Assembly (NCBI RefSeq): GCF_020178975.1
Contig: NZ_JAHXBU010000094.1
Location: 620,001-684,000 of the forward strand
Direction of reading: 5' to 3'
Length of the DNA: 64,000 nucleotides
DNA from: Cesiribacter sp. SM1
GTDB taxonomy: Bacteria > Bacteroidota > Bacteroidia > Cytophagales > Cyclobacteriaceae
In this document: positions 9,253 through 17,839 of the stretch, piece after piece
How positions within the stretch are numbered: the first letter of the stretch is position 1
Layout of the letters: every line of letters starts with the position of its first letter
Position numbers and translations under genes: made by a program
Notes under the pieces: model-generated
Told to the model about the DNA's origin: nothing
Databases searched by the model: none
The model's input: the letters and a program-made list of their open reading frames with translations, nothing else

Positions 9253-9819
9253 TGAAACAATATCCTTCTTATCAGTTTTCCTTACATCCAAATTTTAGGT
9301 TGAGATTAGATGCAGGAAGTTCTTCCGGCATGCAATCTTACTAAGAAGTTGTGAGTTTAGCTAATAAAATCAAATTTTTATTAGAAAGTTGCAATTAATT
9401 AAGTTTTGCTACACTCCAAAATCTTCTTCTTATACAGAGGTTTTCTTACATTAGTTTTCTGTCATATATACACTACGTTCGTTTTTTGACAGAGGTTTTA
9501 TGTGTGAGAAAAAACCTTAAATAAAAGCATAAAAGCTCGTTACAGGGCACAAATGCTGATCTGCTTTATGTATAGCAGGCCAGGCATTCTGGCAAATTAA
9601 TTATCTTTGCCTTAAGCTGGTGGTAAAGGCACATAAAGCATCTGCTAAACAAAAGTGTGCGGCAGTGCTGCTGCTTTTGCCTGTCTGCTCCTGCTTTGCC
9701 GGTGTACCTGCAACAGCGAGATACAAGGCTGGCGGAGCAGGAGCTGGCTGTGACTGGGCTGCTTTACGGCCGGTGAGTGCAAACGCCTTATGCTGGCACC
9801 CTATTAGCTGCAGCTGCTG
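9253..9819. other. AT-rich intergenic region
   Basis: There are 567 bases without a convincing gene. It holds a direct repeat acagaggtttt (9434-9444 and 9489-9499), a small aggtttt/aaaacct hairpin at 9493-9517, and a TATCTTTG box at 9602-9609. The upstream region of the secreted TlpA-like gene must include its promoter here, but I could not place both boxes confidently. Confidence 0.5.
9602..9609 (+). promoter_or_regulatory. Candidate Bacteroidota -7 box (TATCTTTG)
   Basis: TATCTTTG, followed by C, matches the TAnnTTTG -7 consensus used by the Bacteroidota primary sigma factor. No good TTTG/TTG element is visible at -33. It points toward 9620-9820, a stretch with no convincing gene that runs antisense into the 3' end of the MoxR gene. 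Confidence 0.35.
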
Positions 9820-10830
9820 CTACAAACTGCTGATCGGAATTTTCTGCAGAATTGACCTGACAAGATCCTTACCTGTTACTGCTTCGGCTTCGGCTTCGTA
9901 GTTGAGCAGAATGCGGTGGTTTAGTACGTCTTCTGCTACTTCCTTTACATCTTCGGGCAGCACATAATCGCGCCCGTCGAAATAGGCTACTGCCTTGGCG
10001 GCAAGATTTATGTTGATACTGGCACGGGGCGATGCGCCAAACTGGATGTAGGCAGCTTCGTCTTTAAGGCCGTAGTTAGCAGGCTGGCGGGTAGCCCATA
10101 CCAGCTCAATAATGTAGCGCTCCAGCGAATCATTGATGTTCACGGCATTGATCTCATCTCTTATTTCAAAGATATCTTCTTTGGTAAGGATGGTGCCAAC
10201 CTGGGGCTTAAAGGTTGTGTTGGCCATGCGGCGCATGATCTCCAGCTCCTCGTCTTTGGTGGGGTAATCTACAAACACCCGCATCATAAAACGGTCTACC
10301 TGTGCTTCGGGCAGGGGGTAGGTTCCCTCCTGGTCTACGGGGTTTTGGGTTGCCAGTACCAGAAAAGGTCTGTCGAGCTGGTAGGTGGTATCGCCAATGG
10401 TAATTTGCTTTTCCTGCATGGCCTCCAGCAGGGCACTTTGTACCTTGGCAGGGGAGCGGTTTACCTCATCGGCCAGAATGATGTTGGCAAAGATGGGGCC
10501 CTTCTTCACCTCAAAGTTGCTGGTTTGCTGGTTATAGATCATGGTGCCAATGAGGTCGGCGGGCAGCAGATCCGGGGTAAACTGCAGGCGTTTAAAGTCC
10601 AGGTGCAGTACCTGGGCCAGTGTATTTACGGTAAGGGTTTTGGCCAGGCCCGGCACACCCTCGAGCAAAATGTGTCCGTTGGTAAACAGGCCAATCAGCA
10701 GGCGGTTTATCATGTGTTGCTGCCCCACCACCATTTTACCTACCTCGTGAAACACATCTTTGATTTTCCGCTGATGATCCTGGCGGCGATCGCCCGCCTG
10801 GCTACTGCTGCCTGAAAAAAAGTCTTCCAT
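9820..10830 (-). CDS. MoxR-family AAA+ ATPase
   Basis: This 336-residue cytoplasmic ATPase of the MoxR clade carries Walker A (LEGVPGLAKT, about residues 56-65), Walker B (IILADEVNRSP) and sensor 1 (LVLATQNPVDQEGTYPLPEA). The C-terminal helical lid segment contains GASPRASININLAAKA. MoxR ATPases act as chaperones that help assemble or activate metalloenzymes and VWA-domain proteins. They usually sit beside DUF58 and VWA (BatA/BatB) genes; none of those is present here within several kb, so the partner is unclear. The start is the ATG at 10828-10830, with a short AT-rich leader upstream. Confidence 0.93.
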   Translation of the reverse strand: MEDFFSGSSSQAGDRRQDHQRKIKDVFHEVGKMVVGQQHMINRLLIGLFTNGHILLEGVPGLAKTLTVNTLAQVLHLDFKRLQFTPDLLPADLIGTMIYNQQTSNFEVKKGPIFANIILADEVNRSPAKVQSALLEAMQEKQITIGDTTYQLDRPFLVLATQNPVDQEGTYPLPEAQVDRFMMRVFVDYPTKDEELEIMRRMANTTFKPQVGTILTKEDIFEIRDEINAVNINDSLERYIIELVWATRQPANYGLKDEAAYIQFGASPRASININLAAKAVAYFDGRDYVLPEDVKEVAEDVLNHRILLNYEAEAEAVTGKDLVRSILQKIPISSL

Positions 10831-10911
10831 CTATATAAGGTGTATCTTTATCTTTTATTTACTGAACAACTGAAGATAGGAACGCGCCCGCGCTCCAATT
10901 GGTATTTACAC

Positions 10912-11559
10912 TTATGGTTTAAGTTGGGTGGTCCAGACCAGCGAAACTGTTACAGACATTTGCTGGCTTGCATTAAAAACATTGTTACGTGCCAGGTTTG
11001 GCTGCAGCCTGTTGCTAAGCGTGTAGGCAAAGCGTCCCTCCAGTTGCAGCAGGTTATTGCCAAGGCGCACAGCAGGCCCTAGCCCGCCCAGCAGCCCATA
11101 GTGCCAATTGAGCCTGGGCTGGCTCCTGTAATCAATACTATAAACAACCTCAGTACCATTTTCTATTATTTTTTCGCCCAATATATAGGAGGCAAATGCC
11201 CCGCCCGTAATGAGCAGCTGCAGGCGTCCGCTCCCTACCACTACCAGGCTCTGAATAGGCAGGCTCAGGTGCTGTTCTTCTATATGAAACGCCTCACTGG
11301 TGCCGGGAAACAGGTGCCAGCCCTTTTGTTCCATCAGTAGCTCCAGTTGTATACCTAAGTGAGGCGTGTTTAAGCTACGGAACAGGATGCCTCCTCCTAT
11401 ACCGGGCGTCCACTCCTGCGCCGGTGCAGCCAGGTTGGTAAACTCATTAAACTGAATACGGTGTAAACCATAGCCTCCGCGAACACCAACCGACAGCTGC
11501 CCAAATGCTGTACCTGAAAAAAGGCAACAGCAACATACTAGTATAACAAAGTGCTTCAT
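10912..11559 (-). CDS. Outer membrane beta-barrel protein (PorT-like fold)
   Basis: The product has 215 residues from the ATG at 11557-11559; a start four codons upstream at 11571 is possible but lies over the predicted promoter. The signal peptide is MKHFVILVCCCCLFSGTAFG. The mature protein opens with LSVGVRGGYGLHRIQF, the usual first strand of small outer-membrane porin-like barrels. It continues in alternating hydrophobic beta strands (QLELLMEQKGWHLF, LQLLITGGAFASYILGE), ending with VTVSLVWTTQLKP. This fits the broad 'outer membrane beta-barrel / PorT family' class. The specific role is unknown. The signal peptide contains four consecutive cysteines, which is unusual. Confidence 0.75.
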   Translation of the reverse strand: MKHFVILVCCCCLFSGTAFGQLSVGVRGGYGLHRIQFNEFTNLAAPAQEWTPGIGGGILFRSLNTPHLGIQLELLMEQKGWHLFPGTSEAFHIEEQHLSLPIQSLVVVGSGRLQLLITGGAFASYILGEKIIENGTEVVYSIDYRSQPRLNWHYGLLGGLGPAVRLGNNLLQLEGRFAYTLSNRLQPNLARNNVFNASQQMSVTVSLVWTTQLKP

Positions 11560-11568
11560 TCTTAGCAA

Positions 11569-11601
11569 CAAAGATTGGGCTTTTGGTATTATTGTGCAAC
11601 A
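11569..11601 (-). promoter_or_regulatory. Candidate promoter of the beta-barrel gene
   Basis: On the minus strand a TGTTG element (around 11597-11601) and AATCTTTG (11569-11576) are separated by about 20 bases. They resemble the TTTG-N19-TAnnTTTG promoter of Bacteroidota, with one mismatch in the -7 box. The box lies 10 bp before the ATG at 11559, which would leave an almost leaderless transcript. Confidence 0.35.
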
Positions 11602-11724
11602 GATTTAACAACTGCCTGACGAAGATAGCGTTTTGGTGCTATAAAAGATTGTGCAGTTCATATATACCCGTAAATAAGGCTACCATCCTATAACGCCTTT
11701 AAGCAGGAATACACCCCCGGAGGT

Positions 11725-12294
11725 ATGAATATTAATGAAATAAGTGCCAAACAGCTCAGGCTCCTGGAACTCTCTGAACAGGAGCATGAGATTTATAAAA
11801 AGGTGTACACGAACAGTGGCAGCATAGAGCAGCTTAACCGTTACCTGCAGCAGCAGGGAATTTTTGACCAGTATCGCCAGATACATGCCGAGTATGTTGC
11901 ACTTTGCTGTTTTAAAACCGAAAGATATGTGCGTAACGAAGCACTGAAACGGGCTATTTTTCTTAGCTGGTATGCAGAGGTGGAGCCAGCCTCCTTTACC
12001 GGTCTTGCCGATTTATGGGAAGATAAAATCACCGAGGCCTACTTTGCGCTAAACAGAATAATAGAGAAAGGTTGGATGAATGAGGAGCTTGCCTGGATGC
12101 TTACCTATTACAGCAGCTGGGACTGGGTAATACTGCAGTATACAGAAAATAAAATACATGCAGTAACGAAATGGGTGAGGGCAATTAATGCTCATGAAGC
12201 AACCCTGCCATTGGGCTTGCTGCCAAAAGGCACTATGGATAAGCGAGGGCTCATGGGCCTGTATTTTAAAGAACTGGGCGTTGAGCAGGCATAG
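11725..12294 (+). CDS. Hypothetical cytoplasmic protein
   Basis: This is a 189-residue protein I do not recognise. It has no signal peptide or membrane segment. It is rich in aromatic residues in its second half (WYAEVEPASF, WMLTYYSSWDWVILQYTENK) and mainly helical in the first half (QLRLLELSEQEHEIYKK). The start ATG at 11725 is preceded by ggaggt 3-8 bases upstream, an unusual Shine-Dalgarno-like match for this phylum. It is followed by 143 bp before the toxin-antitoxin pair and is not obviously part of it. Confidence 0.65.
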   Translation: MNINEISAKQLRLLELSEQEHEIYKKVYTNSGSIEQLNRYLQQQGIFDQYRQIHAEYVALCCFKTERYVRNEALKRAIFLSWYAEVEPASFTGLADLWEDKITEAYFALNRIIEKGWMNEELAWMLTYYSSWDWVILQYTENKIHAVTKWVRAINAHEATLPLGLLPKGTMDKRGLMGLYFKELGVEQA

Positions 12295-12437
12295 CAGCCC
12301 TTTATGGCTTGGCTGTTGCCTATAGCGGCAGTAGCTGCAGTTGGAACAGTTGCCTGTTAGAGTGTTTGCCCTTTAGAGCGGCAGATGATTAGAGCAGTGT
12401 TTGCTAAACCAGAGCCGGCTTTAACGGTTTCTTAAGC

Positions 12438-12614
12438 ATGACAGCAGAAGAAATACGCCAGCACCTGCACCGCCTAATTGATGCACTACCCGCCGAAGAG
12501 TTGGTAAGGCTGGAGCAGGATATTGAAAAGCATGAGCAGGCACTGCAACGGAGGCAGCTAATTGCTCATATTATTGAAGAAGATGCTCGTTTGCTAAAAC
12601 GCCTGGGCCGATGA
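12438..12614 (+). CDS. Putative antitoxin, 58 residues, partner of the Doc-type toxin
   Basis: The ATG at 12438 opens a 58-residue acidic and basic helical protein (MTAEEIRQHLHRLIDALPAE to IIEEDARLLKRLGR). Its stop overlaps the start of the toxin gene in an ATGA junction (12611-12614), which indicates translational coupling. Position and size make it the likely antitoxin. It is shorter than the Phd antitoxins usually paired with Doc (about 70-80 residues), and I see no clear Phd N-terminal DNA-binding domain. The C-terminal helix could be the toxin-neutralising segment. The function is inferred only from context. Confidence 0.6.
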   Translation: MTAEEIRQHLHRLIDALPAEELVRLEQDIEKHEQALQRRQLIAHIIEEDARLLKRLGR

Positions 12615-12985
12615 TAGAGTGGGAAGAACTAGTTTACCTCCACGAAATGCTCAACGAACGCTTTTTTGGTGACACAGGCATTCGCGATGAGCGCGGGCTG
12701 GAGGCAGCGCTGGCCCGGCCCCTGGCAAGCTTTGGTGGGCAGGATCTTTATGAGGGCCGCCTGGAAAAAGCAGCTGCGCTGACAGAAAGCCTGGTTAAAA
12801 ATCATCCCTTCCATGAAGGAAACATCCGAACTGCCTATGTAGTCATGAAGCTGCTGCTCCTGGAGGCGGGGATGCAAATAGATGCCACCGAAGAGGAGCG
12901 GCACAGCCTGATGCTGGATATTGCCACCAGCCAGGCCGGTTATGAGCAGATAGTGGAATGGCTGCGGCTGCACCTTGTTAAGTAA
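12611..12985 (+). CDS. Doc-type Fic-domain toxin
   Basis: This is a 124-residue protein, the usual length for Doc (death on curing). N-terminal features fit the family: VYLHEMLNERFFGDTGIRDE, then LEAALARPLASFGGQDLY. The active-site loop at residues 65-75 reads HPFHEGNIRTA, against HPFxDGNKRTA in typical Doc/Fic proteins. The catalytic His, Phe, Gly-Asn and Arg are kept, Glu replaces Asp, and Ile replaces the Lys/Gly before Arg. Doc toxins modify the translation factor EF-Tu by phosphorylation, whereas other Fic proteins add AMP; the Ile leaves the chemistry uncertain. The gene overlaps the preceding 58-residue gene by 4 bp. Confidence 0.88.
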   Translation: MIEWEELVYLHEMLNERFFGDTGIRDERGLEAALARPLASFGGQDLYEGRLEKAAALTESLVKNHPFHEGNIRTAYVVMKLLLLEAGMQIDATEEERHSLMLDIATSQAGYEQIVEWLRLHLVK

Positions 12986-13099
12986 AGTGCAGGCATGATT
13001 ATGAAAAACCTCAACACCAACTACTCAGGAGGTGCTAAGTGTTTACCTTTCCCCTCTTTTTCCGTTAAAGCCTTATTATAATCATCCCTGAGCGTGTAC

Positions 13100-13417
13100 A
13101 TGGAGTTGTCCACTTTGAAAAATCAATTCATAGAAGATCATAATATAAATGAACTACACCCGCTGCACAGCCTTATTCTGGACGAATGCTGCGAAACAGC
13201 TATTCGTTTGGGAAAAACGGGCTATGATACCTTAAGCACAGCTGTATCCGTAGCCTTTTTAACCTGCTTTTCAAGCCTGCGGTCTGTAATAGAAGAGGGC
13301 CTTAAGGAATACGATCGTGTAAAGATTGTGTACAGAGGGCAGCAGTTTGTTTTTTATACCGTAAACGATCCGGCCCTGGACAGCAGCGCCATCAGTTTTA
13401 TCAGGCACGAAAATTAA
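13100..13417 (+). CDS. Small hypothetical protein
   Basis: This is a 105-residue cytoplasmic protein starting at the ATG at 13100 (MELSTLKNQFIEDHNINELH); a GTG two codons upstream is less likely. The pattern is an N-terminal helix, a central segment (GYDTLSTAVSVAFLTCFSSL), and a C-terminal beta segment (VKIVYRGQQFVFYTVNDPAL). I do not recognise the family. It follows the toxin gene by 114 bp and may be a separate unit. Confidence 0.55.
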   Translation: MELSTLKNQFIEDHNINELHPLHSLILDECCETAIRLGKTGYDTLSTAVSVAFLTCFSSLRSVIEEGLKEYDRVKIVYRGQQFVFYTVNDPALDSSAISFIRHEN

Positions 13418-13502
13418 GCATACAGCATAAGACAAAACCAGTGCTGCATTAGTTAGTAGCCCTATTCCCCACTGGTACTTGAGAATTGACGCAAAAGGTC
13501 CC

Positions 13503-14627
13503 TTAATTTTTCATGAGCTGTTGCTGGTATACCTTACCGTTTACACCCTCCAGTTTTGCCACAAAACGGGTGTGTGGCGGGTAAAGATGTAAAAATTCGA
13601 TATAAAGGTCGTAATTGCCGATGCCCAGCTGCCTGTAGCGTTTAAATTCCTGCACCAGGGTTCCGTTCTCCAGGTATATGTTCAGCTTTACATACTCCAG
13701 CGGTTTTTCTATGGAAAACTGCATGGTATGTTTAAGTACCTCCGGACTAACAGGTGTTTCTACCGTGCTTTTGTCTACATCCATTTGCGCCAGTACTTTG
13801 CCCGAAGCCGTAACTACCTTTGCAGTATAGCGGGGGTTATCGGTAGAAAAGATGGTTTCGTTTACCCCGAAGGTGTAGTGTTTTACCCCGGCACCAAGCT
13901 TTTGGTTGGTGAAGTAGTGGTACTTTTCCCTGCCCCGGGCATCGTATAAAACAAAGGAAGCCACCTCATCAACAGGGTTGTGAAATGCAAGCACTGCCTT
14001 TTTTGAAAAGGTTTCTATTGATGGAAGATCAAGATAGTTCTTTTTGATGCTTACCCTGCCGGCTTCTGTATTGGTAACGCCAGCCACATAGTTCATGATG
14101 TTAGAGGCGCTGCCAAGCATGGCAGAATCTACCGAAATATCATAGAGGCTTCTGTTGTTGGTAATGGCCCATACAAACATTTGTCCATACTCATCTGCCA
14201 CAACCTCATATTTTGCCAGGGAATCTCCCAGTATTTTCAGGGGAGTTATGGCAAATCCATTGAAGAGGTACTCGCCATTTACGCCCGGCGAATAATTGGT
14301 GGCCTGCATGCAAAACCCCCTGCTGTTGATCATTTTCTCTGATCCGGGCTCCAGGCTTATGAGCACTTCTTTTACAGTAAAAAGATCCTGTGCCCCGGGA
14401 TCTTTAGATTTAAAATGCAGTCCCGGAGGTATTCTAACATGAATAACCTTGTTGATCAGGTTTTTTATTTTAATGAACAGGTTTTCCTTGCCCAGGCCGC
14501 CTGCAGAAGTGGCTTTTACCTCTACTGATTTAGTATATACAGCAGTGGGCAGATCAACATAATCTGTGTGCTGGCCAAAGGCTGATGCACTTATCAACAG
14601 CAGCACAAGAAGCAGATATAACCGCAT
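13503..14627 (-). CDS. Secreted protein of unknown function
   Basis: This is a 374-residue protein with a signal peptide (MRLYLLLVLLLISASAFG) and no membrane segment after it. The first 150 residues include a proline/glycine-rich beta segment (HVRIPPGLHFKSKDPG) and a region with Cys-Met-Gln (RGFCMQATNYSPG) that resembles ARPP-like or DUF-type periplasmic domains. The second half contains repeated beta strands (AVLAFHNPVDEVASFVLYDA, then VKLNIYLENGTLVQEFK) similar to C-terminal Ig-like sorting segments, but it lacks a clear T9SS signal. I cannot name a family. It reads away from the M48 protease gene region and has its own upstream gap. Confidence 0.65.
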   Translation of the reverse strand: MRLYLLLVLLLISASAFGQHTDYVDLPTAVYTKSVEVKATSAGGLGKENLFIKIKNLINKVIHVRIPPGLHFKSKDPGAQDLFTVKEVLISLEPGSEKMINSRGFCMQATNYSPGVNGEYLFNGFAITPLKILGDSLAKYEVVADEYGQMFVWAITNNRSLYDISVDSAMLGSASNIMNYVAGVTNTEAGRVSIKKNYLDLPSIETFSKKAVLAFHNPVDEVASFVLYDARGREKYHYFTNQKLGAGVKHYTFGVNETIFSTDNPRYTAKVVTASGKVLAQMDVDKSTVETPVSPEVLKHTMQFSIEKPLEYVKLNIYLENGTLVQEFKRYRQLGIGNYDLYIEFLHLYPPHTRFVAKLEGVNGKVYQQQLMKN

Positions 14628-14841
14628 GGCAGGTTCTTTTAAAATGATAGATATCCGGAGAGGGCTTTTAGCTTTTCAGCAAAATTCAGGGCATGAAGAT
14701 ATCTATTATATGATTCTTAAGCTGTTAGATGTAGTATTTGCAATATTATTGATACAAAACAGCATGATGATCTATGGCTGTTGGCTGGCATTATCAGAGC
14801 TCTAAATGAAGCGCGGGCCATGTTTTGTAAGTTTTGTTATG

Positions 14842-14876
14842 CAAAAAGCCCCGGGAATCTACATTCTGCCGGGGCT
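14842..14876 (-). terminator. Intrinsic terminator of the M48 protease gene
   Basis: On the minus strand AGCCCCGG (14869-14876) pairs perfectly with CCGGGGCT (14847-14854) across a 14-base loop and is followed by TTTTTG. It lies 28 bp after the protease stop at 14904. Confidence 0.8.
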
Positions 14877-14903
14877 TCTAACATTTATGTTTTTTCGGAT
14901 TTT

Positions 14904-16361
14904 TTACTGCCCTATTACCTTTATCATGGTTCCCTGTTCTACCCTGTCGGTAAGCTCCAGCCCATTGAGTATGGCCAGCTCCTCCATACGGTCTTTAGGC
15001 ACCTGAAAATTGGTCAGAACCTGTAAAAAGCTTCCTGCCTGCTGAACTGTACGAACCTGAATGCGCTCCGGCTGGCGGTTTAACTTATCCGGATCGTTAA
15101 GCTGACTGAATGCCTGCATGGTGTTGCTAAAGAGCTGAAGATAGTTATTGAAATCATTGGCCGAAGAAACCCCAATCATGCTGTAGATATTGCCTCCGTA
15201 CTGGATCAGGTAAATAAGTGTGCGAAGGGTTTGTCCCTGCTGCTGCCCCTGTTGTGCTGGTTGGTCTGCTACCATGGCAATAGCTGGCAAACCATTAACT
15301 GTAACCTGCTTCGACTCCACCATCTGCAGGCCGTACTGTTGCAGGGTTTGCTGGGCCGCCTCCTGGAGTGAGCTGCCCTGTGCAAGTGTAAGCATCATCA
15401 TGGCTTTACCATCCGGAGATGCCATCTGGAATGCCTGCGGGCTATTCTGATGCTGCCAGTTGGTAGGTATCGGAAACTGGAACCTGAGCTCGGGGTGGTA
15501 AAAAATACTGTTTTCTACAAAGCCCTGCTTTGGATCTTCTCCATATACCATCCCATCTATCATCTTTAGGTAGCTGTTCCGGTTTACTTCGGCATTGGTG
15601 AGTAATAACTCCTTTTTCCATTTAGCCGCCAGCTCATGTACGGTTTCGTATCGCTCTCCGGGGTTTGGGTGTGTGGAAAGAAAACCAGGGATTTCTTCTG
15701 CTCCTGTTCCTTCCTGCTGACGCTGAAGGGTCAAAAAGAAATCGGCCATTTCGGTAGCATCATAGCCTATTTTAGAGGAATACTCAACCCCCAGCTCGTC
15801 AGACTGGCGCTCATCGTCGCGGCCATACTTCAAAAACAGGAGCTGCAATCCCTGGGCGGCAGTATTACCAAACTGGGCAAATTCCGGCGAGGCAATCATG
15901 GCGCCAATGAGGGCTACCTGCCCCAGTGTTGCCTTTGTTTGCTGCTGTGCAGAGTGGCGGGCAGTAATGTGGCCTATTTCATGCCCCAGTACGCCGGCAA
16001 ACTGGGCTTCGTTGTTAAAGTGCGCCATAATGCCGCGCGTAAAATATACATAACCACCAGGTACAGCAAAGGCGTTGATTACCGGAGAGTCTAATATTTT
16101 AAACTCATAGTTTAGCTCACTGCGGTGAGAGACGGCTGCCATCTGCTCGCCTTTCTGTTGAATAAAGCGCTGTAGCTCGGGGTTTTCATATAAGCCAAAC
16201 TGGGCTACAATCTGTGGATCGGCTTCCTTGCCCATAGCGATCTCCTGTTCAGTGGAGACCAGGCTCACCTGGCGTCTGCCAGTAACCGGATTGGTAGCGC
16301 AGGAATTAAAAAAAAGCGCTACAGCAACAATCAGGCTGATGAGTGCGGGTTTGTTCATCAC
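14904..16361 (-). CDS. M48-family metalloprotease lipoprotein with LysM-like C-terminus
   Basis: This 485-residue envelope zinc protease of the BepA/LoiP type has a lipoprotein signal ending in FFNSC, with the acyl-accepting Cys at residue 21. The active site HEIGH is at residues 127-131 (FAGVLGHEIGHITARHS), and a downstream third ligand is expected in the DDERQSDELG segment. The middle region carries glutamine-rich stretches (QPAQQGQQQGQ). The last 55 residues (FLQVLTNFQVPKDRMEELAI, ending GTMIKVIGQ) look like a LysM-type peptidoglycan-binding repeat. Relatives act in outer-membrane protein quality control. The frame starts with two consecutive ATG codons; either could be used. It is monocistronic with its own terminator. 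Confidence 0.93.
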   Translation of the reverse strand: MMNKPALISLIVAVALFFNSCATNPVTGRRQVSLVSTEQEIAMGKEADPQIVAQFGLYENPELQRFIQQKGEQMAAVSHRSELNYEFKILDSPVINAFAVPGGYVYFTRGIMAHFNNEAQFAGVLGHEIGHITARHSAQQQTKATLGQVALIGAMIASPEFAQFGNTAAQGLQLLFLKYGRDDERQSDELGVEYSSKIGYDATEMADFFLTLQRQQEGTGAEEIPGFLSTHPNPGERYETVHELAAKWKKELLLTNAEVNRNSYLKMIDGMVYGEDPKQGFVENSIFYHPELRFQFPIPTNWQHQNSPQAFQMASPDGKAMMMLTLAQGSSLQEAAQQTLQQYGLQMVESKQVTVNGLPAIAMVADQPAQQGQQQGQTLRTLIYLIQYGGNIYSMIGVSSANDFNNYLQLFSNTMQAFSQLNDPDKLNRQPERIQVRTVQQAGSFLQVLTNFQVPKDRMEELAILNGLELTDRVEQGTMIKVIGQ

Positions 16362-16832
16362 GATAGATAAAATTTAAATCTGAAAAAAATTCCGCTATGC
16401 GGATAGGTCGTGGTAAAGGCTTTCAACCCTGAATTAACTGAAGATTAGCCTATTTTGTTGGAGCAGGCAGTTTATTCCTTGGCCATTATCCTGCAGATAG
16501 TGGGTGTAGGCTTATGTACATCCGGATTCCTTATTTGAAGGCTGTTTAGAGGCTGTTCCGGCACAGGCAAAGCTACTGCTCTAAAAAGATGGTCTTAGAT
16601 AAACATAAATTAATGAGCATAAGCCCGGCCTGAGCAGCCAGTAGGTGTGGTACAGGTACGCACATCATGAAAGCCATGGTTGAACAACCCGGTAAAAAGC
16701 AGGATTTGAAGTCGGGAGGGTGTTGAAAGAACCCAGTTAGGTAGCGCTGCCAAAATAGCAGGAACAGCAGTATTGTTCTATTCTATGGATGTTGAATAGA
16801 AAGAAGCAGGTACCGATTTGTTTATAAGCAGT
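16362..16832. other. Intergenic region, 471 bases, no supported feature
   Basis: No open frame with coding character, no tRNA-like fold and no strong hairpin with a T tract was seen. The promoter of the M48 protease gene should lie near 16362-16420. Confidence 0.5.
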
Positions 16833-17333
16833 TTATGAGGCAATAGGCAACTGGCTGTTTTTTGAATCGCTTAGAAAGTAGCCCAGCATAAACCTGTTTG
16901 GTTCAAAAGATTTAAAGCCTTCATAGCTCCTTAAGTTATGCAGATCCGGGCTGTGTTGTAACCTGTGCAGGTTAAAATAGCCATTTTCGCATGCACGGTT
17001 TAGGTGGTACAGGGCTTTTTCAGGCATGTTGTTAAGGGAATAGGCTCTTGCTAAGCCATAGTGGGCAGCAATGCTGTAAGGCCTGGCCCTGAGTGAAACA
17101 TGGAAAGCACTGATGGCCTTGTCTATTTTCTTTTTCCTGAGCAGGCGCTCACCCGATGCCAGTGCCAGTGAGGCTTTATCGTATACCTCCGGCGATAGCA
17201 GCACTAACACCAACCCTACCAGAGGACTCAGAATCAAAGAGAGTGAAAAAGCACCACTAAATTCAACAGAACGGTTTTTGCCTAAAAAGCCTATTACAAG
17301 GGACAACAAGAGCCAGGCAACACAAAGTATCAT
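16833..17333 (-). CDS. TPR-containing membrane protein
   Basis: The product has 166 residues. Two hydrophobic segments at the N-terminus (residues 1-18 and about 30-48) would anchor it in the inner membrane. The remainder is a soluble helical domain with TPR-like motifs: KAISAFHVSLRARPYSIAAH, then YGLARAYSLNNMPEKALYHL. The C-terminus is LSDSKNSQLPIAS. This suggests a membrane-anchored protein-protein interaction module. No partner gene is obvious nearby. The start is the ATG at 17331-17333. Confidence 0.6.
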   Translation of the reverse strand: MILCVAWLLLSLVIGFLGKNRSVEFSGAFSLSLILSPLVGLVLVLLSPEVYDKASLALASGERLLRKKKIDKAISAFHVSLRARPYSIAAHYGLARAYSLNNMPEKALYHLNRACENGYFNLHRLQHSPDLHNLRSYEGFKSFEPNRFMLGYFLSDSKNSQLPIAS

Positions 17334-17839
17334 AAAAATAGAGAGAAGAGATAAAAAAACATCTACTTGTTAAAGTTTAATATATTATTTCATTATTCCA
17401 AGAGTTTTGGAGGGTAGTTATAAATAATTTGTTAAAAAATATTATGAAGCAATCAGGAGGGAGGCTCTTCTGTATTATACTGCTTGATTTAAGTTGCTTA
17501 CTGGTTTTGTACATTAACCATAAACCTGCTTCAGCCTGGCTACAGCGCTGTTGCAATTACTGCAGAGGTATACTTTTAAGGCATGATCAGATGGGTATGT
17601 GCCAAATATCTGTGTAGTAGCGCTTTGTTGCCGGGCATGTATTGGAAATACTCTTCAAAGGCACTAAGGAAGTAGTAGAGCTGGGTGCTGCCGTATCTTA
17701 CACTCAAGGTGCTACGGGTGTCTTTTGTGTGCGATATAAATCAGTTTTGGTAAATTATTTCCCTTCAAATCTCAATGCAAACGATTGAGATTATAGCTAC
17801 ATATCATATATTGAGTATTGATATATAGATGCTTTGAGG
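17334..17839. other. Intergenic region upstream of the fructan sensor gene
   Basis: There are 506 AT-rich bases. The last 80 hold the palindromic operator-like element described separately (17768-17792). A 62-codon frame at 17429-17617 has no supporting feature and I do not call it. Nothing else was recognised. Confidence 0.5.
17768..17792. promoter_or_regulatory. Palindromic LacI-like operator upstream of the sensor-regulator gene
   Basis: A perfect 8-bp inverted repeat (aatctcaa / ttgagatt) encloses tgcaaacga. The centre reads GCAAACGATTGA, close to the CAAACGnTTG core typical of LacI-family operators. A near-identical sequence (aaacgattgaaatt, 13 of 14 bases) is found at 21259-21272, before the transporter gene. 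It lies 48 bp before the regulator ATG. Confidence 0.5.

Noticed and set aside
9620-9901. Plus-strand 93-codon frame after the TATCTTTG box
   Set aside because: It starts with GTG, is extremely rich in Ala, Cys and Ser, and overlaps the conserved 3' end of the MoxR gene on the other strand; no supporting feature.
17429-17617. Small hydrophobic 62-codon frame before the sensor gene
   Set aside because: No recognisable family, no coding bias and placed in AT-rich intergenic DNA.
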